A DNA stretch of 64,000 bases from Rhizobiaceae bacterium (GCA_029212415.1 JARGOF010000012.1:36008-100007), one strand, 5' to 3'. Positions 27,938 to 36,361 are shown, counted from the stretch's first letter. The notes: a model not told the origin generated them from the sequence alone. A program made the numbers and translations.

Positions 27938-27973
27938 GGGTCATGTATCTGAAACGGGTCATGTATCTGAAAT
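27938..27973. repeat. 18-bp tandem repeat, two copies
   Basis: GGGTCATGTATCTGAAA plus one base occurs at 27938-27955 and 27956-27973, differing only in the final base. It lies just upstream of the IalB-family gene and may overlap its leader. Confidence 0.88.
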
Positions 27974-27992
27974 TGGAAAGTGTGCTGCATTG

Positions 27993-28526
27993 ATGAATTA
28001 TTCCGCCATGACCAAGCATATTGGCATAGCCCTGTTGCCCGGAATTGTGATGCTGATGATCGAAATCAGCAGTCCGGTGGCAGTCCAGGCCCAGCAACCC
28101 ACGGATGCCGCAGGCAACGCAAATTGGAGCACACAATGTTCGGCGTCCTCACGCAAAGTGCCCCTCGTGTGTGCCATGGAACAAAGGGTGTTCGTTCGCG
28201 AGACAGGCAAGCAATTTGCAAAGGTTACCTTGCAAACGGGCGCAGCAGGCAGCGCAGAAACGCTCATGCTGATTGAACTTCCGCTGGGTCTGTCGATTGC
28301 CGATGGCGTGACTATCCAGGTGGACAGTACAAAACCTGAAACACTGTCCATTGAGACCTGTGAAGCGTCAGGGTGTTACGTCACTTTGAATGTCGACAAG
28401 GAGCGCCTCGCTCAGTTGATGAAGGGTACAGAAATGAGCCTTAACTTCAACAATCTGCAGAAACAGCAGATCTCCCTGCCAATCAGACTTTCCGGCTTCA
28501 GCGAAGCCTATGATTTGATAAAGTAG
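27993..28526 (+). CDS. invasion-associated locus B (IalB) family periplasmic protein
   Basis: A 177-residue secreted protein. The signal peptide covers about residues 1-34, ending AVQAQQ. The mature part has W-S-T-Q-C near its start, VCAMEQRVFV, LPLGLSIADGVTIQVD, CEASGCYVTLNVD and ISLPIRLSGF, which is the IalB-family pattern with conserved cysteines likely to form disulfides. IalB relatives in alphaproteobacteria are periplasmic or surface proteins of poorly known role. ATG 27993 was chosen to keep a normal signal peptide; ATG 28008 is also possible. Being directly downstream of the giant autotransporter, it may assist its passage or be expressed with it, though repeat arrays separate them. 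Confidence 0.8.
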   Translation: MNYSAMTKHIGIALLPGIVMLMIEISSPVAVQAQQPTDAAGNANWSTQCSASSRKVPLVCAMEQRVFVRETGKQFAKVTLQTGAAGSAETLMLIELPLGLSIADGVTIQVDSTKPETLSIETCEASGCYVTLNVDKERLAQLMKGTEMSLNFNNLQKQQISLPIRLSGFSEAYDLIK

Positions 28527-28574
28527 AGCCAATCATCGACCACCCTACGGCTTGAACAAGATCAAATTACAAAT

Positions 28575-28601
28575 CCTGCAGGCTGTGATAAAGCCCTGCA
28601 G
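28575..28601 (+). terminator. hairpin after the IalB-family gene
   Basis: CTGCAGG near 28576-28582 pairs with CCTGCAG at 28595-28601 (7 bp, loop about 12 bases), 50 bases after the stop codon. There is no following T-run, so its role as a terminator is uncertain. Confidence 0.35.
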
Positions 28602-28690
28602 TCGCGATGAAAGTGGGCGCGGCCAAGCCACCCAACTTCACCCTGGCGATCGTCGACGACGTGACCGGCGCCGTCCCGCCGCCGCCATCA

Positions 28691-28716
28691 ATTACGGTGA
28701 CAGTTTACTCAATCCC
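28691..28716. repeat. left terminal inverted repeat of the RAYT element
   Basis: A 26-base sequence beginning ATTACGGTGACAGTTTACT. It is the reverse complement of 29399-29424 with a single mismatch. The stop codon of the RAYT gene (28705-28707) lies inside it. Confidence 0.9.
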
Positions 28717-29376
28717 TTTATTCGGTTTCCTACCCCTCTTTTGCGCCATGAGAACACGGCCGGTCTGCTTCTCCAGCCTCTTCAGCCACTCCGTGTCGCC
28801 GACAGGTCGGCCGATTGTTTCGGCCCGCCTCAATGGTGCATAGGCGGCATCTTCATCGATTGGTTCGCCCAGGAACTGCTGGAAATCACCGACACGCTCC
28901 AGTACCGGCGCCACGTTTACAACGCCATTGTCATGACCTTTCAGGTGGGCGCGGGCGCTCGACCACGGCCATTCCTCTGCGCGTTTGACCAGCCCTGCCC
29001 GCACGGGATTGAGCGTGACATAGCGGATAGCGTGGAACAGATGCGTTTCATCCATCACTACGGATCCATAGCGCCCCTGCCACAGATGTCCCGTGGTCCG
29101 CGCCCTGGCATTGATGTAGCCCGTATAGCGGCGATGCAGATCGGCAAAGGTCCGGCGAAGGCCATCTTCCTCGGACGGAACCAGAATGAAATGAACATGG
29201 TTTGGCATCAGGCAATAGGCCCATATTTCACATCGGGCGCGCGCTGCGCTCTCTGCCAGCATATCCAGATAGAGCGCATAGTCGGCTTCCTCGAAAAACA
29301 CCTGCCCGCGCCTGTTGCCCCGCTGGGTTACATGATGCGGGAGACCGGGAACGACAAGGCGAGCGATACGAGCCAT
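28705..29376 (-). CDS. REP-associated tyrosine transposase (RAYT, Y1/HUH family), intact
   Basis: A 223-residue Y1 transposase of the IS200/RAYT type. It has HHVTQRGN at the N-terminus, the HUH metal motif PNHVH in CLMPNHVHFIL, then RRYTGYINAR with a tyrosine, RTTGHLWQGRYGS and YVTLNPVRAGL, followed by WPWSSARAHL. These are the usual RAYT blocks in order. It is framed by 26-bp inverted repeats (28691-28716 and 29399-29424). A broken copy lies at 17505 and a deletion derivative at 32620. Such proteins are linked to REP palindromes; this one marks the left edge of the restriction-modification island. Confidence 0.9.
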   Translation of the reverse strand: MARIARLVVPGLPHHVTQRGNRRGQVFFEEADYALYLDMLAESAARARCEIWAYCLMPNHVHFILVPSEEDGLRRTFADLHRRYTGYINARARTTGHLWQGRYGSVVMDETHLFHAIRYVTLNPVRAGLVKRAEEWPWSSARAHLKGHDNGVVNVAPVLERVGDFQQFLGEPIDEDAAYAPLRRAETIGRPVGDTEWLKRLEKQTGRVLMAQKRGRKPNKGIE

Positions 29377-29398
29377 GCAAGACTTATGGCATAATTAA

Positions 29399-29424
29399 GG
29401 GATTTAGTAAACTGTCACCGTAAT
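29399..29424. repeat. right terminal inverted repeat of the RAYT element
   Basis: Reverse complement of the left repeat at 28691-28716 (25 of 26 positions), 22 bases upstream of the RAYT start codon. Together the pair defines an element of about 734 bp. Confidence 0.9.
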
Positions 29425-29532
29425 GCGTAATGGAATCTCATCATGTGTCAGCATCATGTCATAATAACCTTTTTTGGCCACATCAGTAGGCATACACCAC
29501 CAAATCGCGTGGGGAAACCGCAAGGATGCAGC

Positions 29533-30006
29533 GTGGAACAAACTGATATTGAATTGATGGCGCTCGCGTCGGAGCGCAGGCTAGGAAGTCCTATTTCCTC
29601 CAGGCAAATTGGCGTTGTGGTTGCCAATTCGGATGGAAAAGTCGTGGCATCCGCGTGCAACGAGCTATTCAGTGAATTGAATCTCCCCCAAGGGATACAC
29701 GTCAATGACGATATCGCAAAAATATTTTGGGTTGAGCATGCCGAGCGAGCAGCCATCTACTCTGCAGCCAGAAGCGGTATAAAGCTCGCCGGGTGTTCGA
29801 TTTACGCCACACTTTTCCCTTGCTCATCTTGTATGCGGGCCATAGTTCAAAGCGGTATTTCGACACTGGTGTGTCCCCAGCCCGATTTGTCACTTCAAAA
29901 ATGGTCAACCGAGTTCCGCCACTCGAAGCTTATTCTCGAGAACTCGCCACTCAAATTTCGCCAATTTGTTGCTTCAGAAATTACCGCTCCACGCGCTTTG
30001 GGATAG
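29533..30006 (+). CDS. small cytidine/deoxycytidylate deaminase-like protein
   Basis: A protein of about 157 residues with the zinc-deaminase signature: HAE (residues 69-71 from the GTG start) in VEHAERAAIYSAAR, and PCSSC (96-100) in LFPCSSCMRAI, giving one His and two Cys ligands plus the catalytic Glu. This resembles dCMP deaminases and related ComE-type proteins. GTG 29533 was preferred because AAGGA stands six bases before it; an upstream ATG at 29443 is possible. It is the first gene of the plus-strand island, 11 bases before vsr. Substrate (free nucleotide or other) is unknown. It lacks the P-loop domain of the larger antiphage dCTP deaminases. Confidence 0.8.
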   Translation: MEQTDIELMALASERRLGSPISSRQIGVVVANSDGKVVASACNELFSELNLPQGIHVNDDIAKIFWVEHAERAAIYSAARSGIKLAGCSIYATLFPCSSCMRAIVQSGISTLVCPQPDLSLQKWSTEFRHSKLILENSPLKFRQFVASEITAPRALG

Positions 30007-30017
30007 CCCGATCAAAG

Positions 30018-30442
30018 ATGCCCAAGAATCCTCATCAGCGTAGCAGTATGATGGCTCGCATTCGGAGCAAGGATACGCTTCCTGAAATGAAGGTGCGCCG
30101 CTTGGTTCATTCGCTGGGCTATCGCTATCGCCTACACCGCAAAGACCTGCCTGGCAAACCGGATATAGTGTTTGGCCCAAGACGAAGGATCATCGAAGTA
30201 AGGGGTTGTTTTTGGCATGCACACCTTAGATATAATCCTGAGTGCCGCGAGGCACAATCGCCAGCAAAATCGAATACGGCCTACTGGGTCCCAAAATGGA
30301 TCGTAATGTTGCCCGTGACTCGGCCAATCTAGAAAAGTTAAAGACTTTGGGCTGGGACATCTTAGTGATCTGGGAATGCGAGCTGCGCGATATGCCAACA
30401 GCGGAGCGACGAATTATCACTTTCCTAGAGAACGGCAGTTAA
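30018..30442 (+). pseudogene. vsr: very short patch repair endonuclease Vsr, interrupted by a one-base frameshift
   Basis: The first frame, from ATG 30018, has MMARIRSKDTLPEMKVRRL, GYRYRLHRKDLPGKPDIVF (catalytic Asp) and RGCFWHAH, then KSNTAYWVPK. The rest of the family sequence, RNVARDSANLEKLKTLGWD and VIWECEL, continues in the next frame to a stop at 30440-30442. The frames meet at an A-run (30293-30296): one extra A would restore a protein of about 141 residues, the normal Vsr size. Vsr nicks T:G mismatches made by deamination of 5-methylcytosine, so it fits the C5 methyltransferase next door. The break may be real decay, a sequencing error in the A-run, or slippage. Confidence 0.88.
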
Positions 30443-30584
30443 ATCTGTGGATTCCCTTTACGTTCATGCCCGCAAGGTTCAGTAAACCGTCTATGGATAC
30501 ATTTACGGTGTAATAGTTGCTTCGAGTTCGTCGGTGTGCTATGGCAGGAATGTTCTTGTTATGTTCCGTTCGAAGGAGACAGAA

Positions 30585-31550
30585 ATGGCACTCTCATCCC
30601 TTGAAATGTGCGCTGGCGCAGGCGGTCAGGCAAGAGGTTTGGAGCTTGCGGGCTTTGACCATGCCGGGGTCATTGAGATAGATCGCGATTGTTGCCAGAC
30701 TTTGCGATTAAACCGTCCTGAATGGACGGTTCATGAGGAAGATCTCAGCCTGTTCGATGGCTTGGGCTACAAGGGAATAGATTTATTGGCCGGGGGGCTT
30801 CCATGCCCGCCATTTTCGATTGCGGGTAAACAGCTTGGTGAGAAGGATGAACGGAACCTTTTCCCCGCCGCAATCAGGCTTGTTGACGAGACTAGGCCAA
30901 AGGCCGTCATGATTGAGAACGTCCGAGGTTTCCTCGGCGCGGCGTTCGAAGACTACCGCGGGCACATCAAAGGAGAACTACAGAAGCTCGGATATGAGGC
31001 CGATTGGCAGCTTTTGAACGCTTCTGACTATGGGGTGCCACAACTTCGTCCGCGGGTAATTATCGTGGCGTTGCGCAATGATATTAAAGAACATTTTGAA
31101 TGGCCTGCAGTTTCCAAATCGGTCGCGCCGACAGTCGGTCGCAAACTACTAGACCTCATGAACGCAAGGGAATGGCGCGGTGCAAAGGCTTGGGCTCAGC
31201 GTGCAAACGATATAGCCCCTACGCTGGTCGGTGGCTCCAAGAAGCATGGTGGACCTGACCTCGGCCCCACAAGATCAAAGAAAGCTTGGGCAGCCCTTGG
31301 AGTGAATGGAATGGGAATTGCGGACGAAGCCCCTGAGCGCGACTTTGTTGGAATGCCAAAGCTGACGGTTCGGATGGCCGCTCGTATTCAAGGCTTTGGC
31401 GACGATTGGCTGTTTTCGGGACGGAAGACCGCTTCTTACCGCCAGGTTGGAAATGCATTTCCGCCTCCTGTAGCCAAGGCTGTGGCTGAGCAGCTTCGCT
31501 GTGCGATTCAAACGAGAAAGATATTTCCCGTTTCGGCACTTGCGGGTTGA
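30585..31550 (+). CDS. DNA (cytosine-5-)-methyltransferase of the restriction-modification system
   Basis: A 321-residue C5 methyltransferase with motifs in order: I (EMCAGAGGQARGLELAGF), IV with the catalytic Cys (GLPCPPFSIAGKQ), VI (ENVRG), VIII (QLRPRVIIV), a target-recognition region of about 165-250, then RMAARIQGFGDDW and X (RQVGNAFPPPVAKAV). ATG 30585 follows GAAGGAG. It lies between vsr and the restriction gene on the same strand. It should protect host DNA at the site cut by the neighbouring NaeI-like enzyme, which would predict GCCGGC as target, but specificity is an inference. Confidence 0.93.
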   Translation: MALSSLEMCAGAGGQARGLELAGFDHAGVIEIDRDCCQTLRLNRPEWTVHEEDLSLFDGLGYKGIDLLAGGLPCPPFSIAGKQLGEKDERNLFPAAIRLVDETRPKAVMIENVRGFLGAAFEDYRGHIKGELQKLGYEADWQLLNASDYGVPQLRPRVIIVALRNDIKEHFEWPAVSKSVAPTVGRKLLDLMNAREWRGAKAWAQRANDIAPTLVGGSKKHGGPDLGPTRSKKAWAALGVNGMGIADEAPERDFVGMPKLTVRMAARIQGFGDDWLFSGRKTASYRQVGNAFPPPVAKAVAEQLRCAIQTRKIFPVSALAG

Positions 31551-31594
31551 ATTGATTAACCCTTTGATAATCATGCCGGAGGATGATCGGCGGC

Positions 31595-32467
31595 ATGTCA
31601 CAAGCACCGCTCGATCACACTCATCAAGACTATTTAATTCTCGAGCCATTGGTGAACGCGATTCTTCACAAAGCTGGCGGCTTCGACATTTTTTCAGAAA
31701 AGATACCATTAATTCTCAGGCAGGCCTTTGACGAAGTGATTGATGCGCCGAGGACAAATCGGTTCACTCTCGGCGAGACTGAAAAAACCGAAAAGACCTA
31801 TGTCGGCACTAAGGTAGAAATCCTAATCCGCAACTTTCTAAAAGTTCCGAAAGGCTCGGTGCTAGACATGTCCGTTGATGGAGTCGAAGTAGACATAAAG
31901 AATACGATCGCTCGCAGTTGGATGCTTCCCCGTGAAGTTATGGGCAAGCCGGCAATGCTAGTTCGAGCCAATGAGAAATTGGCAAAGTGTGATATTGGCA
32001 TTGTAATCTGTCACCCTGAATACATGCGGGGAAGCACCAACCAAGATGGTAAGGGCGGACTCCGCGCTGCCGCGCACGTTAACATTTGGTGGATACTTAG
32101 GGGGCATCCATATCCTCAAAACTTTTGGGAGGCGCTTTCTTTAGTAGATAGAAATCAAATACTGGCATCGGGTAGCGGGACAAATCGCATCGCTGCACTT
32201 TTTGAGAGGATTCAGCGAAGACCCATATCTCGCCTCCAAGTCCAAGCACTTGCGCAGCAGCACGACTATATGAAACGGATTCGACGGAACGGTGGAGCAC
32301 GTGATATCCTTGCTCCCAAAGGAATTGCATTGCTTTGGGGGAAGGGCGATAGTCGCTTAATAGCTCAGTTAAACCTCGGCATTGTTAATGCGGATGAATT
32401 CATTTCGTATACACCGATTGACTTGGCGGGAAAGCAATTATTACGGGACGCTGGCCATATAGATTGA
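31595..32467 (+). CDS. NaeI-family type II restriction endonuclease
   Basis: A protein of about 290 residues that I recognise as NaeI-like. The catalytic domain has TEKTYVGTKVEI (Glu), VLDMSVDGVEVDIKNT (two Asp and a Lys) and WMLPREVMG. Counted from the upstream ATG at 31583, these are E79, D95, D104 and K106, each exactly nine residues after NaeI's E70, D86, D95 and K97 as I remember them. The C-terminal half has AQQHDYMKRIRRNGGARDIL, the second DNA-binding domain that makes NaeI a two-site (type IIE) enzyme. GGAGG at 31578 abuts the first ATG and lies 12 bases before ATG 31595, so the start is uncertain. It follows the methyltransferase by about 45 bases. Confidence 0.88.
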   Translation: MSQAPLDHTHQDYLILEPLVNAILHKAGGFDIFSEKIPLILRQAFDEVIDAPRTNRFTLGETEKTEKTYVGTKVEILIRNFLKVPKGSVLDMSVDGVEVDIKNTIARSWMLPREVMGKPAMLVRANEKLAKCDIGIVICHPEYMRGSTNQDGKGGLRAAAHVNIWWILRGHPYPQNFWEALSLVDRNQILASGSGTNRIAALFERIQRRPISRLQVQALAQQHDYMKRIRRNGGARDILAPKGIALLWGKGDSRLIAQLNLGIVNADEFISYTPIDLAGKQLLRDAGHID

Positions 32468-32619
32468 TGGTTTGCTTGAGCAATATACCTAGAAAATTTG
32501 GCTGACGGATGGACTTGTTCTATATGATGATTAAGCCCTTCGGAAAAACTTCTATCATTGTCACGACGACGATTTACTTTGGTCAATCGTCAACGGTGTT
32601 GCGCAAATTATTTGATCTG
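32468..32619. other. AT-rich gap right of the restriction gene
   Basis: About 150 bases of AT-rich DNA between the restriction gene and the deleted RAYT copy. No gene, hairpin or repeat that I can support. Confidence 0.35.
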
Positions 32620-32847
32620 TTACCGTGACAGTTTTATCAATCTCCTTTTTTCTTCCTGCCTTCTTTTCCGCCATGAAAACCGTCCTGTTTGCTTCTCCAG
32701 CATCTTCAGCCAAACTGTGTCGCCGACTGGTCGGCCGATTGTTTCTGCCCGCCTCAATGGCGCGTATCCGGCTGCTTCAAAAAACACCCGCACGGGAGTT
32801 TGCCGTGCTGGGTGACCTGTTGCGGTTGACGGAGAACGAGATTGCAA
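32620..32847 (-). pseudogene. internally deleted RAYT element
   Basis: The minus-strand frame joins the N-terminal block VFFEAAGY (compare VFFEEADY in the intact RAYT) directly to the C-terminal block APLRRAETIGRPVGDT and WLKMLEKQTGR. The middle, including the HUH motif, is gone. In the intact copy the two ends of the deletion carry near-identical 11-mers, GCATAGGCGGC (28838) and GCATAGTCGGC (29276), 438 bp apart, which explains the loss by short-repeat recombination. The left end keeps a diverged inverted-repeat sequence starting at 32620. It marks the right edge of the defence island. Confidence 0.85.
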
Positions 32848-32918
32848 ATGCCCCTGCCCCTTCGTTCAACCATTCCCGCCACAATATCGTCTTTCGATCT
32901 GCCGCATGTGGCAGATCC

Positions 32919-33257
32919 TCAAACAGCGGATCGCAGAAGTTTGTGATTGGCAATTTCATGCGCAACACGGTTCAAAGTGCTCAGTTTCATGGCCGGATCG
33001 GCTTCCTGTTCAGCGGCGTGCAACTGGTCGACATAATTCTTGAAGTTGAGGAATTCGCTGTCTGCCAGGTTGCTCAACAGGGGTTGATCGTCATAGGCGT
33101 CGACAAACCGATTGGCCGCAATTTTCAGCAGATAATAGGAGGCAGCATCCTCCGGTTTTTCATTGATGCGCTCCTGGCATATGCGGGCGCACTCGATATA
33201 GGAGCGCACACCTTTGCCTTGATTTTCGATGATATCCAGAAGATCCGAAATACGCAT
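32919..33257 (-). CDS. small helical protein of unknown function, last gene of the pyr operon
   Basis: A 112-residue protein starting MRISDLLDIIENQGKGV. It looks all-helical, with IECARICQERINEKPED, then YYLLKIAANRFVDAYDD and a C-terminal stretch with EQEADPAMKLSTLN. I do not recognise the family. The ATG at 33257 sits 4 bases after the pyrE stop, so it is co-transcribed. It has no signal peptide or membrane segment. Its conserved place after pyrE in other genomes would need a search. Confidence 0.65.
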   Translation of the reverse strand: MRISDLLDIIENQGKGVRSYIECARICQERINEKPEDAASYYLLKIAANRFVDAYDDQPLLSNLADSEFLNFKNYVDQLHAAEQEADPAMKLSTLNRVAHEIANHKLLRSAV

Positions 33258-33261
33258 TGAA

Positions 33262-33972
33262 CTAGTCCTTCTTGTTGAGAGCAGATATTTGTGTCGCCCC
33301 GCCATTCGCGCCGGACCAGGCAAGAGGATCATCCAGGAAACTCTCCACCTGTTTCAGCGTTTCAGGGTCGAAGTATGCCTGCTTCTTGCAAACGGCAAGA
33401 ACATCGCGCCATGTTGCAAGGTAATGCAGGTTCAGGCCGATCTTTTCGAGGTTCTCGCGCGATTGCGGAAAAATGTCGTAGTAGAAAACGACGACGGTAT
33501 CGGTGATCTGCGCACCGGCTGTGCGGATGGCTTCGCAGAATTTGATCTTGCTACCGCCGTCTGTCGTCAGATCCTCGACAAGCAGAACCCGTTTGCCTTC
33601 AATGGAATTGCCTTCAATCTGCGCATCACGTCCAAAACCTTTCGGTTTCTTGCGCACATAGTGCATTGGCAGGTTCAATTTGTCGGCAAGCCAGGCTGCA
33701 AATGGAATGCCCGCCGTTTCGCCGCCGGTAACGCTGTCGATCTGTTCGAAACCGATGTCGCGCATGACGATACCTGCGGTGAAATCCATCAGGGTATTGC
33801 GAATGCGCGGATAGGAAATCAGCTTGCGGCAATCGATATAGACGGGGCTCGCGAGACCCGAGGTAAACATGAACGGCTTTTCCGTGCGAAAATGAACCGC
33901 ATCGATTTCAAGCAACATTTTGGCAGTCAGTTCCGCAATCAATTCACGGTCGGGGAAGGAACTGGGAATCAT
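33262..33972 (-). CDS. pyrE: orotate phosphoribosyltransferase
   Basis: A 236-residue type I phosphoribosyltransferase with the PRPP-binding motif [13 protein letters not shown] at about 130-142, the flexible-loop region [10 protein letters not shown] (with the catalytic Lys), and [16 protein letters not shown] near the N-terminus. It converts orotate and PRPP to OMP and pyrophosphate. It is downstream of pyrC in the operon with only a short gap. Here it can salvage imported orotate into UMP, whichever way the rest of the pathway runs. Confidence 0.95.
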   Translation of the reverse strand: MIPSSFPDRELIAELTAKMLLEIDAVHFRTEKPFMFTSGLASPVYIDCRKLISYPRIRNTLMDFTAGIVMRDIGFEQIDSVTGGETAGIPFAAWLADKLNLPMHYVRKKPKGFGRDAQIEGNSIEGKRVLLVEDLTTDGGSKIKFCEAIRTAGAQITDTVVVFYYDIFPQSRENLEKIGLNLHYLATWRDVLAVCKKQAYFDPETLKQVESFLDDPLAWSGANGGATQISALNKKD

Positions 33973-34001
33973 GGCGATATCCTTTTGGAAGATCTATTGG
34001 C

Positions 34002-35066
34002 TCAAACCTCCAGAGCGTTAATAGGTTCGTGCTGCCAAAACAATGGAAACCCCGGATCAAACACAGTGACGTGGTCATTTTGAACGGAAATCTGTTCGGG
34101 AAATGAAACCGGCTCATCGGACCGGCTGAATTTGAGCCGTTCCTCATTCACGGGCAGTCGGTAAAAGGCAGGCCCATTGAGCGATGCAAAGGCTTCCAGA
34201 TTGTCGAGCGCATCATTGTCTTCAAAGACGTGCGCCAGACAGTTCAGCGTATTGATTGAAGTGTAGATACCGGCGCAGCCGCAGGCAGAAATTTTGGCAC
34301 CATCCAGGTGCGGCGCGGAATCCGTGCCAAGGAAGAATTTTGAGTTTCCGGATGTGGCAGCAGCGACGAGCGCCAGCCGATGGTCTTCGCGTTTGGCGAC
34401 GGGCAAACAATAATAATGAGGTTTGATGCCACCCACCAGATAGGCGTTGCGATTGATGATCAGATGGTGGGTCGTGATCGTTGCCGCAATATTGTCACCC
34501 TGTGACAAAACATAATCGATCCCATCCGATGTGGTCACATGCTCCATGACCACACGCAGGTCCGGGACCCTGCAGCGTATCGGATGAAGAACGCGCTCGA
34601 TGAAGATGGCTTCCCTGTCGAAGATATCAATATCGGAATCGGTGACTTCGCCGTGGACCAGGAGTGGCAAGCCGATCTCTGCCATCGTTTCCAGCACGGG
34701 AATGACATTGTCGAAATCTGCAATACCGCTGTCCGAATTGGTGGTCGCCCCGGCAGGATAAAGTTTCAGCGCTTTGATCAGACCCGATTGCGCCCCTGCT
34801 TTCACATCCTCGATCCGGGTCTCCTCAGTCAGATAGAGGGTCATCAGAGGCTCGAATTCATGTCCCGCCGGAATACGCGATGTAATCCGGCTTTTGTATT
34901 GGGCGGCCTGCTCAGTTGTCACCACCGGCGGAACGAGATTGGGCATGATGATGGCACGGGCAAAGTTCGCGCTTGAATGCCCGATCACAGCACCCAGAAT
35001 GTGACCGTCACGCAGATGCAAATGCCAATCATCCGGGCGCCGCATGACGAATTGTGAAACACTCAT
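34002..35066 (-). CDS. pyrC: dihydroorotase, homodimeric class II type
   Basis: A 354-residue amidohydrolase with the metal site DWHLHLRDG at residues 13-21, the segment [14 protein letters not shown] with the lysine expected to be carboxylated, LLVHGEVTD (His), TTHHL, and [10 protein letters not shown] with the conserved catalytic Asp. It interconverts dihydroorotate and N-carbamoyl-L-aspartate. Its start overlaps the hydrolase stop by ATGA. The length and motifs match the E. coli-type PyrC rather than the longer class I enzymes. Confidence 0.95.
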   Translation of the reverse strand: MSVSQFVMRRPDDWHLHLRDGHILGAVIGHSSANFARAIIMPNLVPPVVTTEQAAQYKSRITSRIPAGHEFEPLMTLYLTEETRIEDVKAGAQSGLIKALKLYPAGATTNSDSGIADFDNVIPVLETMAEIGLPLLVHGEVTDSDIDIFDREAIFIERVLHPIRCRVPDLRVVMEHVTTSDGIDYVLSQGDNIAATITTHHLIINRNAYLVGGIKPHYYCLPVAKREDHRLALVAAATSGNSKFFLGTDSAPHLDGAKISACGCAGIYTSINTLNCLAHVFEDNDALDNLEAFASLNGPAFYRLPVNEERLKFSRSDEPVSFPEQISVQNDHVTVFDPGFPLFWQHEPINALEV

Positions 35067-36361
35067 TGCGCCACCTCCGTCAGGTAATTGAAGATGATAT
35101 CCGTGCCTGCAATGAGATCGGCAATTTCCATCGCTTCATCCGGATTGTGAGAACCGTTTCTGTTGCGAACAAAAATCATTGCTGAGGGGATGCCGGCATT
35201 GGCAAAGACGGCCGCATCGTGGCCACCGCCCGAGGGCATGGTGAAGGGCTTCTGGCCGACGCGCGCCATTGATTCCGAGAGACCATCAATCATCTCACTG
35301 TCACACAGTGCCGGCGCTGTATACATTTCCCCGTCGCGTTCAAATGTCACGCCGCGCTCTTTTTCAACCGTTCTGATTTCCTGCATCAGCAGCGTGCGTA
35401 TGTCATCCAGCGCCTCGGCGCTTTGGCTGCGCAAATCCAGACTGAAATCCACCAGATCGGGAATGCGCGTGAGCGCATGACGCTGGGGATCCGTCGCCAC
35501 CATGCCGCATGTGATGACGAGATCTTCACCCTTTTGCAAAATGGTCAGCCAGCTCTCATCCAGACGCGTCAGAAGATCCGCCATCGCCAGCACCGGGTCT
35601 TTTCGGTAGGCTCTCGGGACAGCACCTGAATGGCCTGGTTCGCCGATGCATCTGATGTTCCGGTAACGAATATTGCCGCGAATGCCCGACACCACAGCGG
35701 CCGGCATGTCCTTTTCAATCAGAAGCGGCCCCTGCTCGATGTGCAGTTCGATATAGGAGTCGATCGTCTTGGGATCCATCAATGGCAGGTGCTGGCGCAC
35801 GCGGTTCATGTTGATCCCGATTTCGGACATATGCGTCCCGAGATCGCGTCCGTCACCCTTGTGCGTCGCCTTGATTTCATCCTCTTCAAGTTTGCCCAGC
35901 AGCGCCTTGGAGGCGACATAACAGGGGCCGAACCAGGCGCTTTCCTCACCGCGCATGGCGATCACCTTGACCGGTTTGGAGAAGCGCGTGCCTTCGTATC
36001 TGGCGCGCGCCAGACACAACAGTCCGGCGATCACACCTGCCAGGCCGTCGAAATTGCCACCGTTGGGCACGCTGTCCACATGGGATCCCACCAGAATAAA
36101 CTTCTTTGCTTCCGCATCTTCCGGCAATGAAAAAACAGCATTTTTCCCGGCATCATAGTGGACGGCCAGCCCTTGCCCATGGGCATAGTCTTCAAGATAT
36201 TTCAGCGTTCTGGTTTCCATAGCCGAGAATGCCGGGCGACTGACCCCTGCCGTGTCTGCCGAGAAGGCCGCGACATCCTCAAACAGTCGGGCAGCTGCCC
36301 CTTCGGCATCAAATTTTCCCATGAGGCCTTCGGCGCGAATTTCTCTATTGATGGTGTTCAT
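35063..36361 (-). CDS. M20-family Zn hydrolase, N-carbamoyl-amino-acid amidohydrolase/allantoate amidohydrolase type
   Basis: A 432-residue dinuclear zinc amidohydrolase. The metal-site motifs are [15 protein letters not shown] (about 93-107), [10 protein letters not shown] (family EEGxRF-like position), [10 protein letters not shown] (about 210-219) and near the C-terminus [11 protein letters not shown]. The dimerisation lid domain carries the conserved Arg in FSLDLRSQS. It belongs to the group of N-carbamoyl-L-amino-acid hydrolases, beta-ureidopropionases and allantoate amidohydrolases. It overlaps pyrD and pyrC by ATGA on both sides, so it acts with them. The likely substrate is N-carbamoyl-L-aspartate (ureidosuccinase reaction), inferred from position. 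Confidence 0.88.
   Translation of the reverse strand: MNTINREIRAEGLMGKFDAEGAAARLFEDVAAFSADTAGVSRPAFSAMETRTLKYLEDYAHGQGLAVHYDAGKNAVFSLPEDAEAKKFILVGSHVDSVPNGGNFDGLAGVIAGLLCLARARYEGTRFSKPVKVIAMRGEESAWFGPCYVASKALLGKLEEDEIKATHKGDGRDLGTHMSEIGINMNRVRQHLPLMDPKTIDSYIELHIEQGPLLIEKDMPAAVVSGIRGNIRYRNIRCIGEPGHSGAVPRAYRKDPVLAMADLLTRLDESWLTILQKGEDLVITCGMVATDPQRHALTRIPDLVDFSLDLRSQSAEALDDIRTLLMQEIRTVEKERGVTFERDGEMYTAPALCDSEMIDGLSESMARVGQKPFTMPSGGGHDAAVFANAGIPSAMIFVRNRNGSHNPDEAMEIADLIAGTDIIFNYLTEVAQ

Noticed and set aside
28607-28690. Plus-strand open frame (MKVGAAKPPNF...) left of the RAYT element as the tail of an interrupted gene
   Set aside because: It is only about 28 codons before entering the inverted repeat, with no ribosome site and no matching continuation on the right side of the element.
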